The notes beneath the pieces were generated by a model that was not told where the DNA came from, did not search any database, and was given only the letters and a program-made list of their open reading frames with translations. DNA of 64,000 nucleotides from Sphingomonas sp. QA11 (lineage in GTDB: Bacteria; Pseudomonadota; Alphaproteobacteria; Sphingomonadales; Sphingomonadaceae): assembly GCF_028473665.1 (NCBI RefSeq), contig NZ_CP098774.1, positions 2,852,001 to 2,916,000 of the forward strand, read 5' to 3'. Both the position numbers and the translations under genes were made by a program. Below are positions 25,776 through 35,460 of the stretch, one piece after another. Numbering within the stretch: position 1 is the first letter of the stretch; every line of letters begins with the position of its first letter.

Positions 25776-26417
25776 TCAGTCCGCCGGCTCGGGCTGTGGC
25801 ACGGTGCGCAGATAGGGCGTGTGCTCGGTCCAGCCATCGGGGAATAGCGCGCGCGCCTCCTCGGTGCCGAGCGACGGCAGAATGATCACGTCGTCGCCCT
25901 GCTTCCAGTCGGCGGGCGTGGCGACCTTGCTTCGGTCGGTGAGCTGGAGACTGTCGATCGTGCGCAGAATCTCGTCGAAATTGCGCCCCGTCGAGGCCGG
26001 GTAGGTCAGCGTCAGCCGGACCCGCTTCGCCTGATCGATCACGAACACGCTGCGCACCGTGGCCGTGTCCGACGCATTGGGATGGATGAGCCCGAGAAGG
26101 TCGGCGATGCGACGGTCGACATCGGCGATCAGCGGGAAGTTGAGCGCCGTGCCTTGAGTCCGTTCGATATCCTTCGCCCACTCGATATGCCGGTCGACCG
26201 GATCGACCGACAGGCCGATCACCTTGACCCCGCGCTTGTCGAACTCTGGCTTGAGCCTGGCGACCGCGCCCAGTTCGGTGGTGCAGACCGGGGTGAAATC
26301 CTTGGGATGCGAGAAGAGCACGACCCAGTCGTTGCCAGCCCAGCGGTAGAAGTCGAGTGGCCCCTCAGTCGATTCCTGGGTGAAATTGGGGATGGTGTCG
26401 AAGAGCTTGAGGGACAT
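25776..26417 (-). CDS. 1-Cys peroxiredoxin (Prx6 type)
   Basis: 213 residues with a single cysteine in the whole protein, C45 in the peroxidatic motif HPKDFTPVCTTELG. The C-terminal Prx domain (SLQLTDRSKVATPADWKQGDD) matches the Prx6 group. It reduces peroxides in the cytosol using an external thiol. It starts 25 bp after the symporter gene and is probably cotranscribed with it from the box at 27823-27841, which fits protection during cystine/thiol import. Confidence 0.93.
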   Translation of the reverse strand: MSLKLFDTIPNFTQESTEGPLDFYRWAGNDWVVLFSHPKDFTPVCTTELGAVARLKPEFDKRGVKVIGLSVDPVDRHIEWAKDIERTQGTALNFPLIADVDRRIADLLGLIHPNASDTATVRSVFVIDQAKRVRLTLTYPASTGRNFDEILRTIDSLQLTDRSKVATPADWKQGDDVIILPSLGTEEARALFPDGWTEHTPYLRTVPQPEPAD

Positions 26418-26441
26418 GACTACGCCTCCGTTGCTTGGGGT

Positions 26442-27782
26442 TCAGGCCGGTACGAGACTTGTGTCCGCCTCCCCGCGGAACCGTTCCAGATCGAGGATGC
26501 CGGCGCGCTTCGCCACGATTGTGGGGACCAGCGCCTGGCCGGCGACGTTGACCGCGGTGCGGCCCATGTCGAGAATAGGATCGATCGCGAGCAACAGGCC
26601 CACCCCTTCAAGCGGCAGATGCAGCGTCGACAGAGTGAGGGTCAGCATCACCGTGGCGCCGGTGAGTCCGGCGGTGGCCGCCGAACCGATGACCGAAACG
26701 AACGCGATCAGTCCATAATCGGTGAGGCTCAGCGGCACCCCGTAAAACTGCGCAACGAAGATCGCCGAGATCGCCGGATAGATTGCCGCGCACCCGTCCA
26801 TCTTGGTGGTGGCGCCAAGCGGCACCGCGAAGGCCGCATAGGCACGCGGCACGCCCAGCGCCTGTTCCGTCACTTCCTCCGTCATCGGCAGCGTGCCGAC
26901 CGACGATCGCGAGACGAAACCCAGCTGGATCGCCGGCCATGCCCCGGCGAAGAAGCGCAGCGGGTTCAGGCCATTCACCGCCAGCAGGAGCGGATAGACG
27001 ACCAGCAGGACGAGGCCGAGGCCGATATAGATCGCCGCCGCGAACGATCCGAGCGCTGACAGCGCGTCCCAGCCATAGCGGATGACCGCGTCGCCGATCA
27101 GCGCGGCGCTGCCGATCGGCGTCAGCGCGATCACCCAGCGCAGCAGGCGGCGGAAGATCGAGAGCGCGGAGGCATTGAACGCGAGGAAGCTTTCACCGGG
27201 CGCCCCCACCCGAACCGCCGCCGCGCCGATCGCGATGGCGGCAACGATGATCTGCAGGATGTTGAACGACAACGCGGTCTTCGCCAACCCCGCATCGATG
27301 CTGGTGGACGCCGACAGCCCCAGGAAATTCGCCGGCACGAGCCCCTTGAGGAAATCGAGCCAGGAACCGCTTCCCGATGGCGCCCTGGCTGAAGCTGCGT
27401 CGACGCCGGCATGAAGGCCAGGCTGAATCACCAGGCCGAGCACGATACCGATCAGCACCGCGATCAGCGCGGTCACCGCGAACCAGGCTAACGTCCGCGT
27501 GACCAGTCGGGCGGCATTCTCCAGATCCCGAAGCGCGGCGATCGACGCGACGATCGCGGTGAAGACCAGAGGCGGCACCAGCGCCTTGAGCAGCTGGACG
27601 AAAATCTGGCCGAGCGTGTGCAGCGTTTCGCCGATCCCGGCGGCGGCGGCGCCACTCACGCCAGCACGAACGATCAGGCCAAGTGCCAGCCCGGCTGCCA
27701 TGCCCAACAGCACCTGCCCGCCAAAACCCAGCCGGCCATTGCCGCCAGCGCCAGACCTATCACCTCTTGCCGTCTCAGACAC
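26442..27782 (-). CDS. Dicarboxylate/amino acid:cation symporter (DAACS), possibly cystine uptake
   Basis: About 446 residues and eight or more membrane segments with the DAACS motifs: PLVFTAIVASIA, SSVGTLPMTEE (serine-rich hairpin) and the ATTKMDGCAA stretch. Glutamate/C4-dicarboxylate carriers and the cystine carrier TcyP share this fold. A frame open to a GTG at 27818 would put the start inside the regulatory box, so I choose the GTG at 27780-27782, 41 bp downstream of the box. Placement beside cysK and under the same putative operator favours a sulfur-containing substrate (cystine), but that is inference. Confidence 0.85.
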   Translation of the reverse strand: MSETARGDRSGAGGNGRLGFGGQVLLGMAAGLALGLIVRAGVSGAAAAGIGETLHTLGQIFVQLLKALVPPLVFTAIVASIAALRDLENAARLVTRTLAWFAVTALIAVLIGIVLGLVIQPGLHAGVDAASARAPSGSGSWLDFLKGLVPANFLGLSASTSIDAGLAKTALSFNILQIIVAAIAIGAAAVRVGAPGESFLAFNASALSIFRRLLRWVIALTPIGSAALIGDAVIRYGWDALSALGSFAAAIYIGLGLVLLVVYPLLLAVNGLNPLRFFAGAWPAIQLGFVSRSSVGTLPMTEEVTEQALGVPRAYAAFAVPLGATTKMDGCAAIYPAISAIFVAQFYGVPLSLTDYGLIAFVSVIGSAATAGLTGATVMLTLTLSTLHLPLEGVGLLLAIDPILDMGRTAVNVAGQALVPTIVAKRAGILDLERFRGEADTSLVPA

Positions 27783-27822
27783 GATACTCAACCGACCAAT
27801 TACAGGGACCGGGCTCACGATA

Positions 27823-27841
27823 TCCCACTAGATTAGTAGAT
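27823..27841. promoter_or_regulatory. Rrf2-type box A (symporter - peroxiredoxin - C26 operon)
   Basis: Read on the minus strand it is ATCTACTAATCTAGTGGGA, nearly the same as box H. Lies 41 bp upstream of the proposed symporter start. Confidence 0.6.
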
Positions 27842-27923
27842 AAACAAATAAATGCTTCGGCGACGCGAGATGAAGGTTGTTCCACCGCTCCCGTCGTGCA
27901 CGAGGCCAGCCCGCCTTGTGCGT

Positions 27924-28901
27924 TCAATGCCCGCGGCACGGCCCGGCCAGGACCAGCACGGGCTCGGCCGTGGTCGCGCTCGCCTCCTCGGTCGGCAGGA
28001 AATCGGGCACTGAGAGATAGCGCTCGCCTGTGTCATAGGCGAAGCCCAGAATGCGCGTGCCAGCGAGTTCGGGAAGCTTGCGGGCGATGGCGGCGAGGGT
28101 CGCCCCCGAGCTCAGCCCAACGAGGAGCCCTTCCTCACGCGCCGCCCGGCGCGCGAATATCCGCGCCTCGTCGGCGCTCACCTGGATTACCCCGTCGAGC
28201 ATGTCGGCATGGAGATTGGTGGGAATGAAGCCCGCGCCGATGCCCTGGATGGGGTGAGCGCCCGGCCGTCCGCCCGAGATTACCGGCGAGAGCTCGGGCT
28301 CGACGGCGAAGACCTGCAGGCCCTGCCATTCCATCTTCAGCGTCTCGGCAAGCGCTGTGATGTGGCCACCGGTGCCGACGCCGGTGATGATCGCGTCGAC
28401 CGGGTCGTCCCGGAAATCGGCGAAGACCTCCTGCGCGGTAGTATGGACATGCGCATCGATATTGGCGGGATTGTCGAACTGCTGGGGCATCCAGGCCCCG
28501 GGCGTCTCGCGCACCAGTTCGAACGCGCGCTCGATGGCGCCCTTCATCCCCTTTTCGCGCGGCGTGAGATCGAAGGTCGCGCCATAGGCCAGCATCAGCC
28601 GGCGCCGTTCAAGCGACATGCTCTCGGGCATGACAAGGGTAAGCCGATAGCCCTTGACCGCGGCAACCAGCGCCAGGCCGACCCCGGTATTGCCGCTGGT
28701 CGGCTCGATAATCGTGCCTCCCGGACGCAGAAGCCCCTTGCGCTCGGCGGCCTCGATCATCGCCAGCGCGATGCGGTCCTTCATCGAGCCCCCCGGGTTC
28801 GAGCGCTCGGACTTGATCCACACTTCAGCGTCCGGGAACAATCGCTGCAGCCTGACATGCGGCGTGTTCCCGATGGTTTCGAGGATGCTGTTGGCCTTCA
28901 T
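27924..28901 (-). CDS. cysK: Cysteine synthase A (O-acetylserine sulfhydrylase)
   Basis: 325 residues from the ATG at 28899-28901 (an ATG four codons upstream is less well spaced from GTGGAG). PLP-lysine K41 is in NPGGSMKDR, the substrate loop is PTSGNTGVG, and the phosphate cradle GVGTGGH is present. It makes cysteine from O-acetylserine and sulfide in the cytosol. Two serine acetyltransferase genes in the window supply its substrate. Monocistronic, with box B 32 bp upstream of the start. Confidence 0.95.
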   Translation of the reverse strand: MKANSILETIGNTPHVRLQRLFPDAEVWIKSERSNPGGSMKDRIALAMIEAAERKGLLRPGGTIIEPTSGNTGVGLALVAAVKGYRLTLVMPESMSLERRRLMLAYGATFDLTPREKGMKGAIERAFELVRETPGAWMPQQFDNPANIDAHVHTTAQEVFADFRDDPVDAIITGVGTGGHITALAETLKMEWQGLQVFAVEPELSPVISGGRPGAHPIQGIGAGFIPTNLHADMLDGVIQVSADEARIFARRAAREEGLLVGLSSGATLAAIARKLPELAGTRILGFAYDTGERYLSVPDFLPTEEASATTAEPVLVLAGPCRGH

Positions 28902-28932
28902 ATGCGACTCCACTGATCGGGCCGAGCTTATA

Positions 28933-28951
28933 TCCTATCGAATTGATGGAC
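28933..28951. promoter_or_regulatory. Rrf2-type box B (cysK)
   Basis: On the minus strand GTCCATCAATTCGATAGGA, in the cysK promoter, 32 bp before its ATG. It also lies about 140 bp upstream of the divergent TonB-receptor gene, which has its own box C. Confidence 0.55.
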
Positions 28952-29053
28952 AATAGATCATGACGTCGTGATCGCGACGCCGGGGACGGGCCGATCCGCC
29001 CTGATAGTTTTTGCTCAGCCCTCCGAAGCGGAACTCGGGTTGCCCGCTTTAAT

Positions 29054-29072
29054 CTCTACTAGAATGATAGAG
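29054..29072. promoter_or_regulatory. Rrf2-type box C (sulfonate receptor/ssu operon)
   Basis: CTCTACTAGAATGATAGAG, a dyad with CTCTA/TAGAG arms. It ends 19 bp upstream of the TonB-receptor ATG at 29092, just before the AAGGGAGG ribosome-binding site. Confidence 0.65.
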
Positions 29073-29091
29073 ATAAGGGAGGCACACACAT

Positions 29092-31494
29092 ATGCGTATC
29101 AAGAAAGTCCGGTTTATCGCCCTAGCGGCAACCGCATTCACCGCACTCGTAGCGGCTCCGGCATGGGCGGAGGACCCAGGGCCGGATCCGGCTTCCGGAG
29201 ATCACGCGGCCAAGGATCCGGCTGCCGACGACGCGGCCGTCGACGATCCCGCGGCCGAGCCGCAGAGCCGCGACAATGCAGAAATCCTGGTCACGGCACG
29301 CCGTCGCGAGGAACGCCTGCAGGACGTGCCGGTGGCAATCACGGCGGTTTCGGGGAGCGCGCTCGCCGAGCAGCATCTCTACCGCGTCGCCGATTTCGCG
29401 GCCAAGCTGCCCAACTTCGCTGCCGTCCAGCAGAACACCCGGGTCTCGGGGCTCTATGTCCGCGGGCTCGGCGGCAACGCCAACAATGACGGCGCGGAAT
29501 CGGGCGTCGGCCTGATCGTCGACAATGTCTTCTTCACTCATGTCGGATTCAGCTGGCTCGACTTTATCGACCTCGACCATATCGAGCTGGTGCGCGGGCC
29601 TCAGGGCACGCTGCTCGGCAAGAACACGACGATCGGCGCGCTGATCGTCACCACCAAGCGGCCGAGCTTCGATCCAGAGCTCAATCTCGAAGCCGGATAC
29701 GGCAACCAGAATCGCTTCCAGGTACGCGCCAACGCCACGGGCCCGCTGATCGGCGATACCCTCGCCTATCGCGCGACCTTCTATGTCGACCGCTCGGACG
29801 GCTGGGCGAAAAACGCCTATGACGGGCAGAAATATCTGGACGTCAACCGCTGGGCCGCGCGCGGCCAGTTGCTTTTCCAGAGCGGCGCGGTCACCAGCCG
29901 GCTGATCGCCGAGCATTACGAGACCAGCGAATACAACAACTACTACCCGTCCTTCGCCGACGCGACGACCTTCGCCAACGGCACCGTCCGCACGGGTGCG
30001 TGGCAGAACAAGCTCCAGTCGATCTTCGGCTATACGCCCAGCTACAAGGGCAGCCAGAACGCCAACCTCAACACGCAGGATCGGATCAGCAGCAAGGTCA
30101 ACGGCGCCTCCAACGAACTGACGATCGATCTGGGCGGGCCGACGCTGACCTCGGTGACCGCGTGGCGCCAGCTTCGCTTCCGGCCAAAAAACGACAGCGA
30201 CGGAACTCCCTTCTCGATCCTGCGTGCCGGCTACGACGTCGATGTCGACCAATATTCACAGGAGATCAGGCTCGCGAGCCGGACTGGCGGTGCCCTTGAC
30301 TGGCAAGCCGGCGGCTATTTCCTGCGCGAGGATCTGGTCAGCAACAACCGCTCAATCTTCCAGTCGGACTCGACCAGATATTTCCTGACCGGCGCGCTGC
30401 CGCCGGCGGCGCTCTCGCCCGCGATCCTCGACGGCGTCGAGTATGACCAGTACGGCAAGCTCCAGGTGACGAGCGGTGCCGCGTTCGGCCAGGCAACCTG
30501 GCATCTGACCGACCGGCTCGCCCTGACCGGGGGCGTGCGTTTCACCCGCGAAACCAAAAAGGCATCGAACACCCCGACCGTGTTCGGCGGCGCCACCCTG
30601 CCCGCGCAGCTCGCCCCGGCGCGCGCCGCGATCATCAACGCCTTTGGCGGCCTGATCGGGGTCGCCGGCAAGCGCACCACCGACAGCTGGTCCTGGCTCA
30701 TCAACCCGTCGTTCAAGCTATCCGACAACGTGCTGCTCTACGCCTCGGTCAGCTATGGCGAGAAATCGGGCGCGGCGAATCTCGGCGCGACGGGAGACAA
30801 GCCGCTCATCATCGATCCCGAAAAGTCGACCGACTATGAGGCGGGCATCAAGACGACGTTGGCCGGCGGCCGCGCGACGCTCAACCTCAATTTCTACTGG
30901 AACGACATCAGGGATTTCCAGGCGACCCAGATCGATCCCACCAAGCTGACGCTCGGCAATTTCCTGGGCAACGCCGCGCGTGTCCGCCTGCGCGGCGTCG
31001 AGCTCGAAGCCTCGGCGCGGCTCGGCAGCGGCTTCTCGCTGTCGGCCAATGGCTCGTATAACGACGCGACCTTCCGTTCGTACAAGAACGCGCCTGTTCC
31101 GATCGAATTCACCTACCCGGGTGGCCCGACCTCGATCGATCTTTCCGGAACGCGCGTGCCCGGCTCGTCCAAATGGACCGGGCAGGTCAGCCTCGACTAT
31201 GACGCGCCGGTCTCGGAAAAATACAATCTCATCGGCTATGCCAACCAGACCTATCGCAGCGAAACCAACCTGCTCGCTGCCTCGGCCTATGGATATCAGC
31301 AGGGCTATGGGGTGACCAATGCCGGCATCGGCATCCGCACCAGCGACAGCCGCTACTCGCTGCAGATCTGGGGCCGCAACCTGTTCGACAAGCGTTATGG
31401 AGTGGGGATCGGCCCGGCGACCGCGGTTTCGCCCTTCGTCAGGGTTCTCGGCGATCCGCGTACCTTCGGCGCCACCGCCCGGGCGCGCTTCTGA
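29092..31494 (+). CDS. TonB-dependent receptor of the sulfonate/organosulfur operon
   Basis: 800 residues: signal peptide ending APAWAED, an unusual acidic Asp/Ala/Pro-rich linker (about residues 22-60), TonB box-like AEILVTARRREERLQDVPVAITAVSG, plug with LPNFAAVQQ and YVRGLGG, and a barrel ending in ARARF. It is the first gene of a six-gene unit (receptor, flavin monooxygenase, leader peptide, SsuA-, SsuC- and SsuB-like proteins) directly under box C. That order strongly suggests an outer-membrane importer for an organosulfur compound, analogous to SftP-type receptors for sulfate esters. Confidence 0.92.
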   Translation: MRIKKVRFIALAATAFTALVAAPAWAEDPGPDPASGDHAAKDPAADDAAVDDPAAEPQSRDNAEILVTARRREERLQDVPVAITAVSGSALAEQHLYRVADFAAKLPNFAAVQQNTRVSGLYVRGLGGNANNDGAESGVGLIVDNVFFTHVGFSWLDFIDLDHIELVRGPQGTLLGKNTTIGALIVTTKRPSFDPELNLEAGYGNQNRFQVRANATGPLIGDTLAYRATFYVDRSDGWAKNAYDGQKYLDVNRWAARGQLLFQSGAVTSRLIAEHYETSEYNNYYPSFADATTFANGTVRTGAWQNKLQSIFGYTPSYKGSQNANLNTQDRISSKVNGASNELTIDLGGPTLTSVTAWRQLRFRPKNDSDGTPFSILRAGYDVDVDQYSQEIRLASRTGGALDWQAGGYFLREDLVSNNRSIFQSDSTRYFLTGALPPAALSPAILDGVEYDQYGKLQVTSGAAFGQATWHLTDRLALTGGVRFTRETKKASNTPTVFGGATLPAQLAPARAAIINAFGGLIGVAGKRTTDSWSWLINPSFKLSDNVLLYASVSYGEKSGAANLGATGDKPLIIDPEKSTDYEAGIKTTLAGGRATLNLNFYWNDIRDFQATQIDPTKLTLGNFLGNAARVRLRGVELEASARLGSGFSLSANGSYNDATFRSYKNAPVPIEFTYPGGPTSIDLSGTRVPGSSKWTGQVSLDYDAPVSEKYNLIGYANQTYRSETNLLAASAYGYQQGYGVTNAGIGIRTSDSRYSLQIWGRNLFDKRYGVGIGPATAVSPFVRVLGDPRTFGATARARF

Positions 31495-31496
31495 CC

Positions 31497-32837
31497 ATGG
31501 CACGCGACCGGCAGATGCGGCTTGGGGCCTTTCTGATGGGTGTCGGGCATCATGTCTCGGCCTGGCTGCACCCGTCGGCGAACCCTCGCGCGCTCACCGA
31601 CCTCCGCCACTATGTGCATCTCGCGCGGGTGGCGGAGAAGGCGAAGTTCGACGCGATCTTCTTCGCCGACAATGTCGCGATGTTCGGCCCACCGTCCGAA
31701 CTTTCCGCCCGGGGTGCGCCGGTCTATTATTTCGATCCGTTGACGCTGCTGGCGGCGCTGGCGCCGCAAACCGACCGGATCGGGCTCGTCGCCACCGTGT
31801 CCGCAACCTATCTTCCGCCCTACCATCTCGCGCGCAAATTCTCGACGCTCGATCATCTGAGCGGTGGCCGCGCGGGGTGGAATTGCGTGACCTCGGCCTC
31901 AGACGCGGAGGCGCGCAATTTCGGCCTCGATCATCAATATGAACATGCCCACCGCTATGAGCGCGCCGGCGAATATCTTGATGTCGTAAAGGCATTATGG
32001 GGCAGCTGGGAGGATGGCGCGCTGCTCGCCGATCGCGAGCACGGACGCTATTTCGATCCCGGCCGTGTCCACCCGATCAAGCATGACGGCCGCTTCTTCA
32101 AGGTCGAGGGACCGTTGCAGCTTGATCGAACCCCGCAGGGTCACCCGGTGATCGTCCAGGCCGGCTCTTCCGATGACGGCATCGCGCTTGCCGCCGCCAC
32201 GGCCGAACTGGTCTTTACCGCGCAACAAGCGCGAGACGACGCGATCGCCTTTCGTGAACGGCTGCGCAACGCGGCCGTCGCCAATGGCCGGGAGGCCGAT
32301 GATGTGCTCGTCCTCCCCGGCATCATGCCGTTCGTCGCCAGGACGCGGGAAGAAGCACTACGGCTTCACGACGAGCTTCAGGACCTGGTCGATCCGCGGA
32401 TCGGTCTGGGCCTGGCATCGGGCCTGATGGGGATCGACCTGTCCCAATATCCGCTCGACGGCCCCCTGCCCGGCCCGGCCGTCACCCAGGGCTACCAAAG
32501 CCGCCAGAAGCTCTTCATCGATACCGCGCGGGCGGACGGCCTGACCATTCGCCAGCTTGTCGCCCGCGTCGTCACCGCGCGCGGGCACAAGACGATTGTC
32601 GGCACGCCAGTCGAGGTGGCCGATCTGCTCGAGGACTGGTTCGTCGGCGGTGCCGCCGACGGTTTCAACATCATGGGACCCACCCTGCCGCAGGGCCTGG
32701 AAGTCTTTGCCGAACTGGTCGTGCCGGAACTGCAGCGCCGGGGTCTGTTCCGTACCGACTATGCCGGCACGACGCTGCGCGAACATCTCGAGCTGCCGAT
32801 CCCCCGAACCCCGGCCTTTGCCACCGCCACCAAATGA
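31497..32837 (+). CDS. FMN-dependent monooxygenase, NtaA/SnaA/DszA family
   Basis: 446 residues; begins two bases after the receptor stop. Luciferase-like TIM barrel with the family signature GWNCVTSASDAEARNFG (substrate/flavin loop), AEKAKFDAIFFADN near the N terminus and HPVIVQAGSSDDG. NtaA/DszA enzymes use reduced FMN and O2 to attack C-N or C-S bonds (for example dibenzothiophene sulfone). In this operon it probably opens an organosulfur substrate brought in by the receptor and ABC transporter. No flavin reductase gene is nearby, so FMNH2 must come from elsewhere. Confidence 0.9.
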   Translation: MARDRQMRLGAFLMGVGHHVSAWLHPSANPRALTDLRHYVHLARVAEKAKFDAIFFADNVAMFGPPSELSARGAPVYYFDPLTLLAALAPQTDRIGLVATVSATYLPPYHLARKFSTLDHLSGGRAGWNCVTSASDAEARNFGLDHQYEHAHRYERAGEYLDVVKALWGSWEDGALLADREHGRYFDPGRVHPIKHDGRFFKVEGPLQLDRTPQGHPVIVQAGSSDDGIALAAATAELVFTAQQARDDAIAFRERLRNAAVANGREADDVLVLPGIMPFVARTREEALRLHDELQDLVDPRIGLGLASGLMGIDLSQYPLDGPLPGPAVTQGYQSRQKLFIDTARADGLTIRQLVARVVTARGHKTIVGTPVEVADLLEDWFVGGAADGFNIMGPTLPQGLEVFAELVVPELQRRGLFRTDYAGTTLREHLELPIPRTPAFATATK

Positions 32838-32859
32838 CGTCCCGAGGAGGAGACCCGCA

Positions 32860-32934
32860 ATGACCGTCTCTACAAATTCCAGCGCCTGTCAGAACACGCC
32901 GCATCCCGAGCCCCTGCCGGAGACCGCACGATGA
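32860..32934 (+). CDS. 24-aa leader-type peptide before the ssuA-like gene
   Basis: ATG at 32860 with a strong ribosome-binding site (GAGGAGG, 9 bases upstream). The 24-codon frame contains one Cys in SSACQNTPHP and ends with TGA at 32932-32934, overlapping the ATG of the ssuA-like gene (ATGA). A frame this short with such a good start and a 4-base overlap fits a translationally coupled leader peptide, possibly sensing cysteine supply. No homologue is known to me. Confidence 0.55.
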   Translation: MTVSTNSSACQNTPHPEPLPETAR

Positions 32935-33905
32935 TCACCCGCCGTGAATCCCTCGCGCTACTCGGTGGCACCGCCGCCGCTCTCGCGCTTACCGGTTGCA
33001 CGAACAAGCCTGCCCGCAAGGACGTGATCTTCGCCACGCAGAAGAACGGCGTCCCCTTCCTTGCCCAGACGCGCGGCGAATTCGCCGCGCGTCTCGAAAA
33101 GCGCGGCATCGGCCCGGTCAAATGGGTCGAGTTCGCGTCGGGACCGCCGCTGATCGAGGCGATCCGCGCTGGCGCGGTCGATATCGGCCTCGTCGGCAAT
33201 ACACCGGTGGTCTACGCCCAGTCCGCGGGAACTGACCTGTTCTATGTCGCCGCGCAGAGCGTGCCCGGGCTGGTCGGCAGCGGCTTGCTCGTCCCGGCCA
33301 GGTCGAACGTCACCACGCTCGCTCAGCTCAAGGGCAAGCGGATTGCCTATACCAAGGGGTCCTCGTCGGAGTTCGAACTGGCGGCAGCGCTGAGACAGGT
33401 CGGCCTTGGCCTCGGCGACATCATCGTCGCCAATCTGGCGCCCGGCGACGCGCAGACCGCGCTTGCCAATGGCTCGGTCGATGCGTGGGCGATCTGGGAT
33501 CCCTTCTTCACCCTCGCCCAGGTCCGTGGCGGCGCGCGCGAGGTACCGCTGCCCATATCGGACATCAACACCGTCGCCTTCTATGTCGCCTCGGGCGCGT
33601 TCGTACGCGAGCGCGCCGAGATATTGCAAACGACGCTCGACGAGCTGAGGACCGAGGCGGCCTGGGGCAATGCCCATCGCACCTATTATCGCGACCAGGT
33701 GGCCAAGGCGACGCGGCTGCCGCCGCAGGTGCTCGACGGGATGCTGGCGCGCTACAAGGATTTCCTGTTCGCCGTCGATCCCGTCACGCCGGCCATCATC
33801 GCCAACCAGCAGAAGGTCTCCGACTATCTGTTCGAGACGCGCGTGATCCCGAAAAAGGTCGACGCATCCAAGGCAGCCTGGACCGACTGGAAACCCGTGA
33901 CATGA
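32931..33905 (+). CDS. ssuA: Sulfonate-type ABC transporter substrate-binding lipoprotein (SsuA-like)
   Basis: 324 residues. N terminus has twin arginines (R4-R5) and a lipobox ending at C23 (LALTGC), so it is probably a Tat-exported, membrane-anchored periplasmic lipoprotein. The mature part is an NMT1/SsuA-type binding protein (IRAGAVDIGLVGNTPVVYAQ, LKGKRIAYTKGSS, NGSVDAWAIWDPF). It delivers aliphatic sulfonates or similar compounds to SsuC/SsuB, encoded next with overlapping codons. Confidence 0.9.
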   Translation: MITRRESLALLGGTAAALALTGCTNKPARKDVIFATQKNGVPFLAQTRGEFAARLEKRGIGPVKWVEFASGPPLIEAIRAGAVDIGLVGNTPVVYAQSAGTDLFYVAAQSVPGLVGSGLLVPARSNVTTLAQLKGKRIAYTKGSSSEFELAAALRQVGLGLGDIIVANLAPGDAQTALANGSVDAWAIWDPFFTLAQVRGGAREVPLPISDINTVAFYVASGAFVRERAEILQTTLDELRTEAAWGNAHRTYYRDQVAKATRLPPQVLDGMLARYKDFLFAVDPVTPAIIANQQKVSDYLFETRVIPKKVDASKAAWTDWKPVT

Positions 33906-34681
33906 CCCGCGCCGCCGGCTGGAAAGACAGCCCGTTCGTCGCGGCGATCGTGCCGGTCGGGCTGCTCGCAATCTGGCAGCTCGCATCGACCGCGGGATTG
34001 CTGCCCTCGCAGATCCTGCCGGCACCCACCGCGGTAGTGAAAGCGGGCGCGGAACTGATCGCTGATGGAGAGTTGATCCATCATCTGGCGGTGAGCACCG
34101 GGCGGGCGCTGACCGGGCTCGCCATCGGCGGGTCGATCAGCTTCCTGCTCAGCCTGCTCTGCGGCCTTTCGCCCTTCGCGCGCCGGCTGCTAGATCCCAC
34201 CTTGCAGATGGTGCGCACCATTCCCCATCTCGCGCTTCTGCCGCTGGTCATCCTGTGGTTCGGCATCGGCGAGCAGGCCAAGATCCTGCTCGTCGCCTGG
34301 GGCATCTTCTTCCCGATCTATCTCAACACCTATCACGGTGTGGTCTCGGTCGACCCGCAGCTGATCGAGATGGGCCGAATCTACGGCATGGACCGCTGGA
34401 CGTTGTTCCGCCGCGTGATCTTCCCCGGCGCGCTGCCCTCGATCCTGGTCGGCCTGCGGTACGGACTCGGCATCATGTGGCTGACCCTGATCGTCGCCGA
34501 GACGATCGCCGCCAATTCGGGGATCGGCTATCTGGCGATCCAAGCGCGCGAGTTCAGCCAGACCGACATCATCGTGCTCGCGATCTTCGTCTATGCCGCG
34601 CTCGGCAAGCTCGCCGACAGCCTGACCCGCGCGCTCGAACACCGGCTGCTCAGCTGGAATCCTGCTTATGCAAAGGCCTGA
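33902..34681 (+). CDS. ssuC: Sulfonate-type ABC transporter permease (SsuC-like)
   Basis: 259 residues, six predicted membrane helices, and the permease EAA-type loop (MGRIYGMDRWTLFRRVIFPGALP). The ATG at 33902 overlaps the ssuA-like stop (ATGA), which fixes the start. Inner-membrane component of the sulfonate importer. Confidence 0.93.
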   Translation: MTRAAGWKDSPFVAAIVPVGLLAIWQLASTAGLLPSQILPAPTAVVKAGAELIADGELIHHLAVSTGRALTGLAIGGSISFLLSLLCGLSPFARRLLDPTLQMVRTIPHLALLPLVILWFGIGEQAKILLVAWGIFFPIYLNTYHGVVSVDPQLIEMGRIYGMDRWTLFRRVIFPGALPSILVGLRYGLGIMWLTLIVAETIAANSGIGYLAIQAREFSQTDIIVLAIFVYAALGKLADSLTRALEHRLLSWNPAYAKA

Positions 34682-34684
34682 TTC

Positions 34685-35440
34685 ATGAACCTTCCCGCGC
34701 TTCGCCTCGTCGAGCAGGCCGACCGCCCGGATGCCGGTGCATCCGTCGTCGTCCGCGAGCTATCGGTCGCCTTCGGGGCGAACCAGGTGCTCGACCGGCT
34801 GAGCCTGTCGATCGCGCCGGGCGAGTTCGTCGCTATCGTGGGCAGGTCGGGTTGCGGCAAGAGCACCCTGTTGCGGGCGATCATGGGTCTGGTGCCGGCC
34901 GGCGGGGGCAGCATTGAGGTCGACCGTGCAGCGGCCCGCCTGGTATTCCAGGAGCCACGGCTGTTGCCCTGGGCCACGGTTCGGGACAATGTCGCTGTCG
35001 GCGCTCCGGCCGGGCTCGACCGTGCCGAGCGCGATCGGCTGATCGACGCCCGGCTCGCCGAGGTGGGCCTTGCCGACAAGGCGGAGGAATGGCCCGGCAC
35101 GCTCTCCGGCGGCCAGCGCCAGCGCGTCGCGCTCGCCCGCGCCTTGATCAGCCGCCCTCGTCTGCTCGCGCTCGACGAACCGCTTGGCGCGCTCGACGCC
35201 CTGACCAGGATCGAGATGCAGGCGCTGGTCGAAACGGTCTGGAACAGCGAAGGCTTCTCCGCATTGCTCGTCACCCATGACGTCGCGGAAGCAGTCGCGC
35301 TGGCCGACCGGGTCGTCGTGCTTGAGGCCGGCAGGGTCGCGCTCGACCTGTCGATTTCGCTCGCCCGCCCGCGCCGCCACGGCGATGCCGAGCTGGCGGC
35401 GCTCGAGGGACTGATCCTCGACCGCCTGCTCGGCCATTGA
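34685..35440 (+). CDS. ssuB: Sulfonate-type ABC transporter ATP-binding protein (SsuB-like)
   Basis: 251 residues with Walker [10 protein letters not shown] (53-61), signature [15 protein letters not shown], Walker [13 protein letters not shown] and the H-loop VTHD. The Q-loop region FQEPRLLPW is typical for nitrate/sulfonate/taurine transporters. It starts 3 bp after ssuC and ends the operon. A hairpin follows directly and the ssuD gene converges from the other strand. Confidence 0.94.
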   Translation: MNLPALRLVEQADRPDAGASVVVRELSVAFGANQVLDRLSLSIAPGEFVAIVGRSGCGKSTLLRAIMGLVPAGGGSIEVDRAAARLVFQEPRLLPWATVRDNVAVGAPAGLDRAERDRLIDARLAEVGLADKAEEWPGTLSGGQRQRVALARALISRPRLLALDEPLGALDALTRIEMQALVETVWNSEGFSALLVTHDVAEAVALADRVVVLEAGRVALDLSISLARPRRHGDAELAALEGLILDRLLGH

Positions 35441-35460
35441 GCCGCTTCAGGTGAAGCGGC
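35441..35460. terminator. Bidirectional terminator-type hairpin between ssuB and ssuD
   Basis: GCCGCTTCA-GG-TGAAGCGGC is a perfect 9-bp-arm dyad that begins at the ssuB stop and covers the ssuD stop codon (35447-35449). The position between convergent genes fits a shared terminator, though no U-run follows. Confidence 0.6.
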
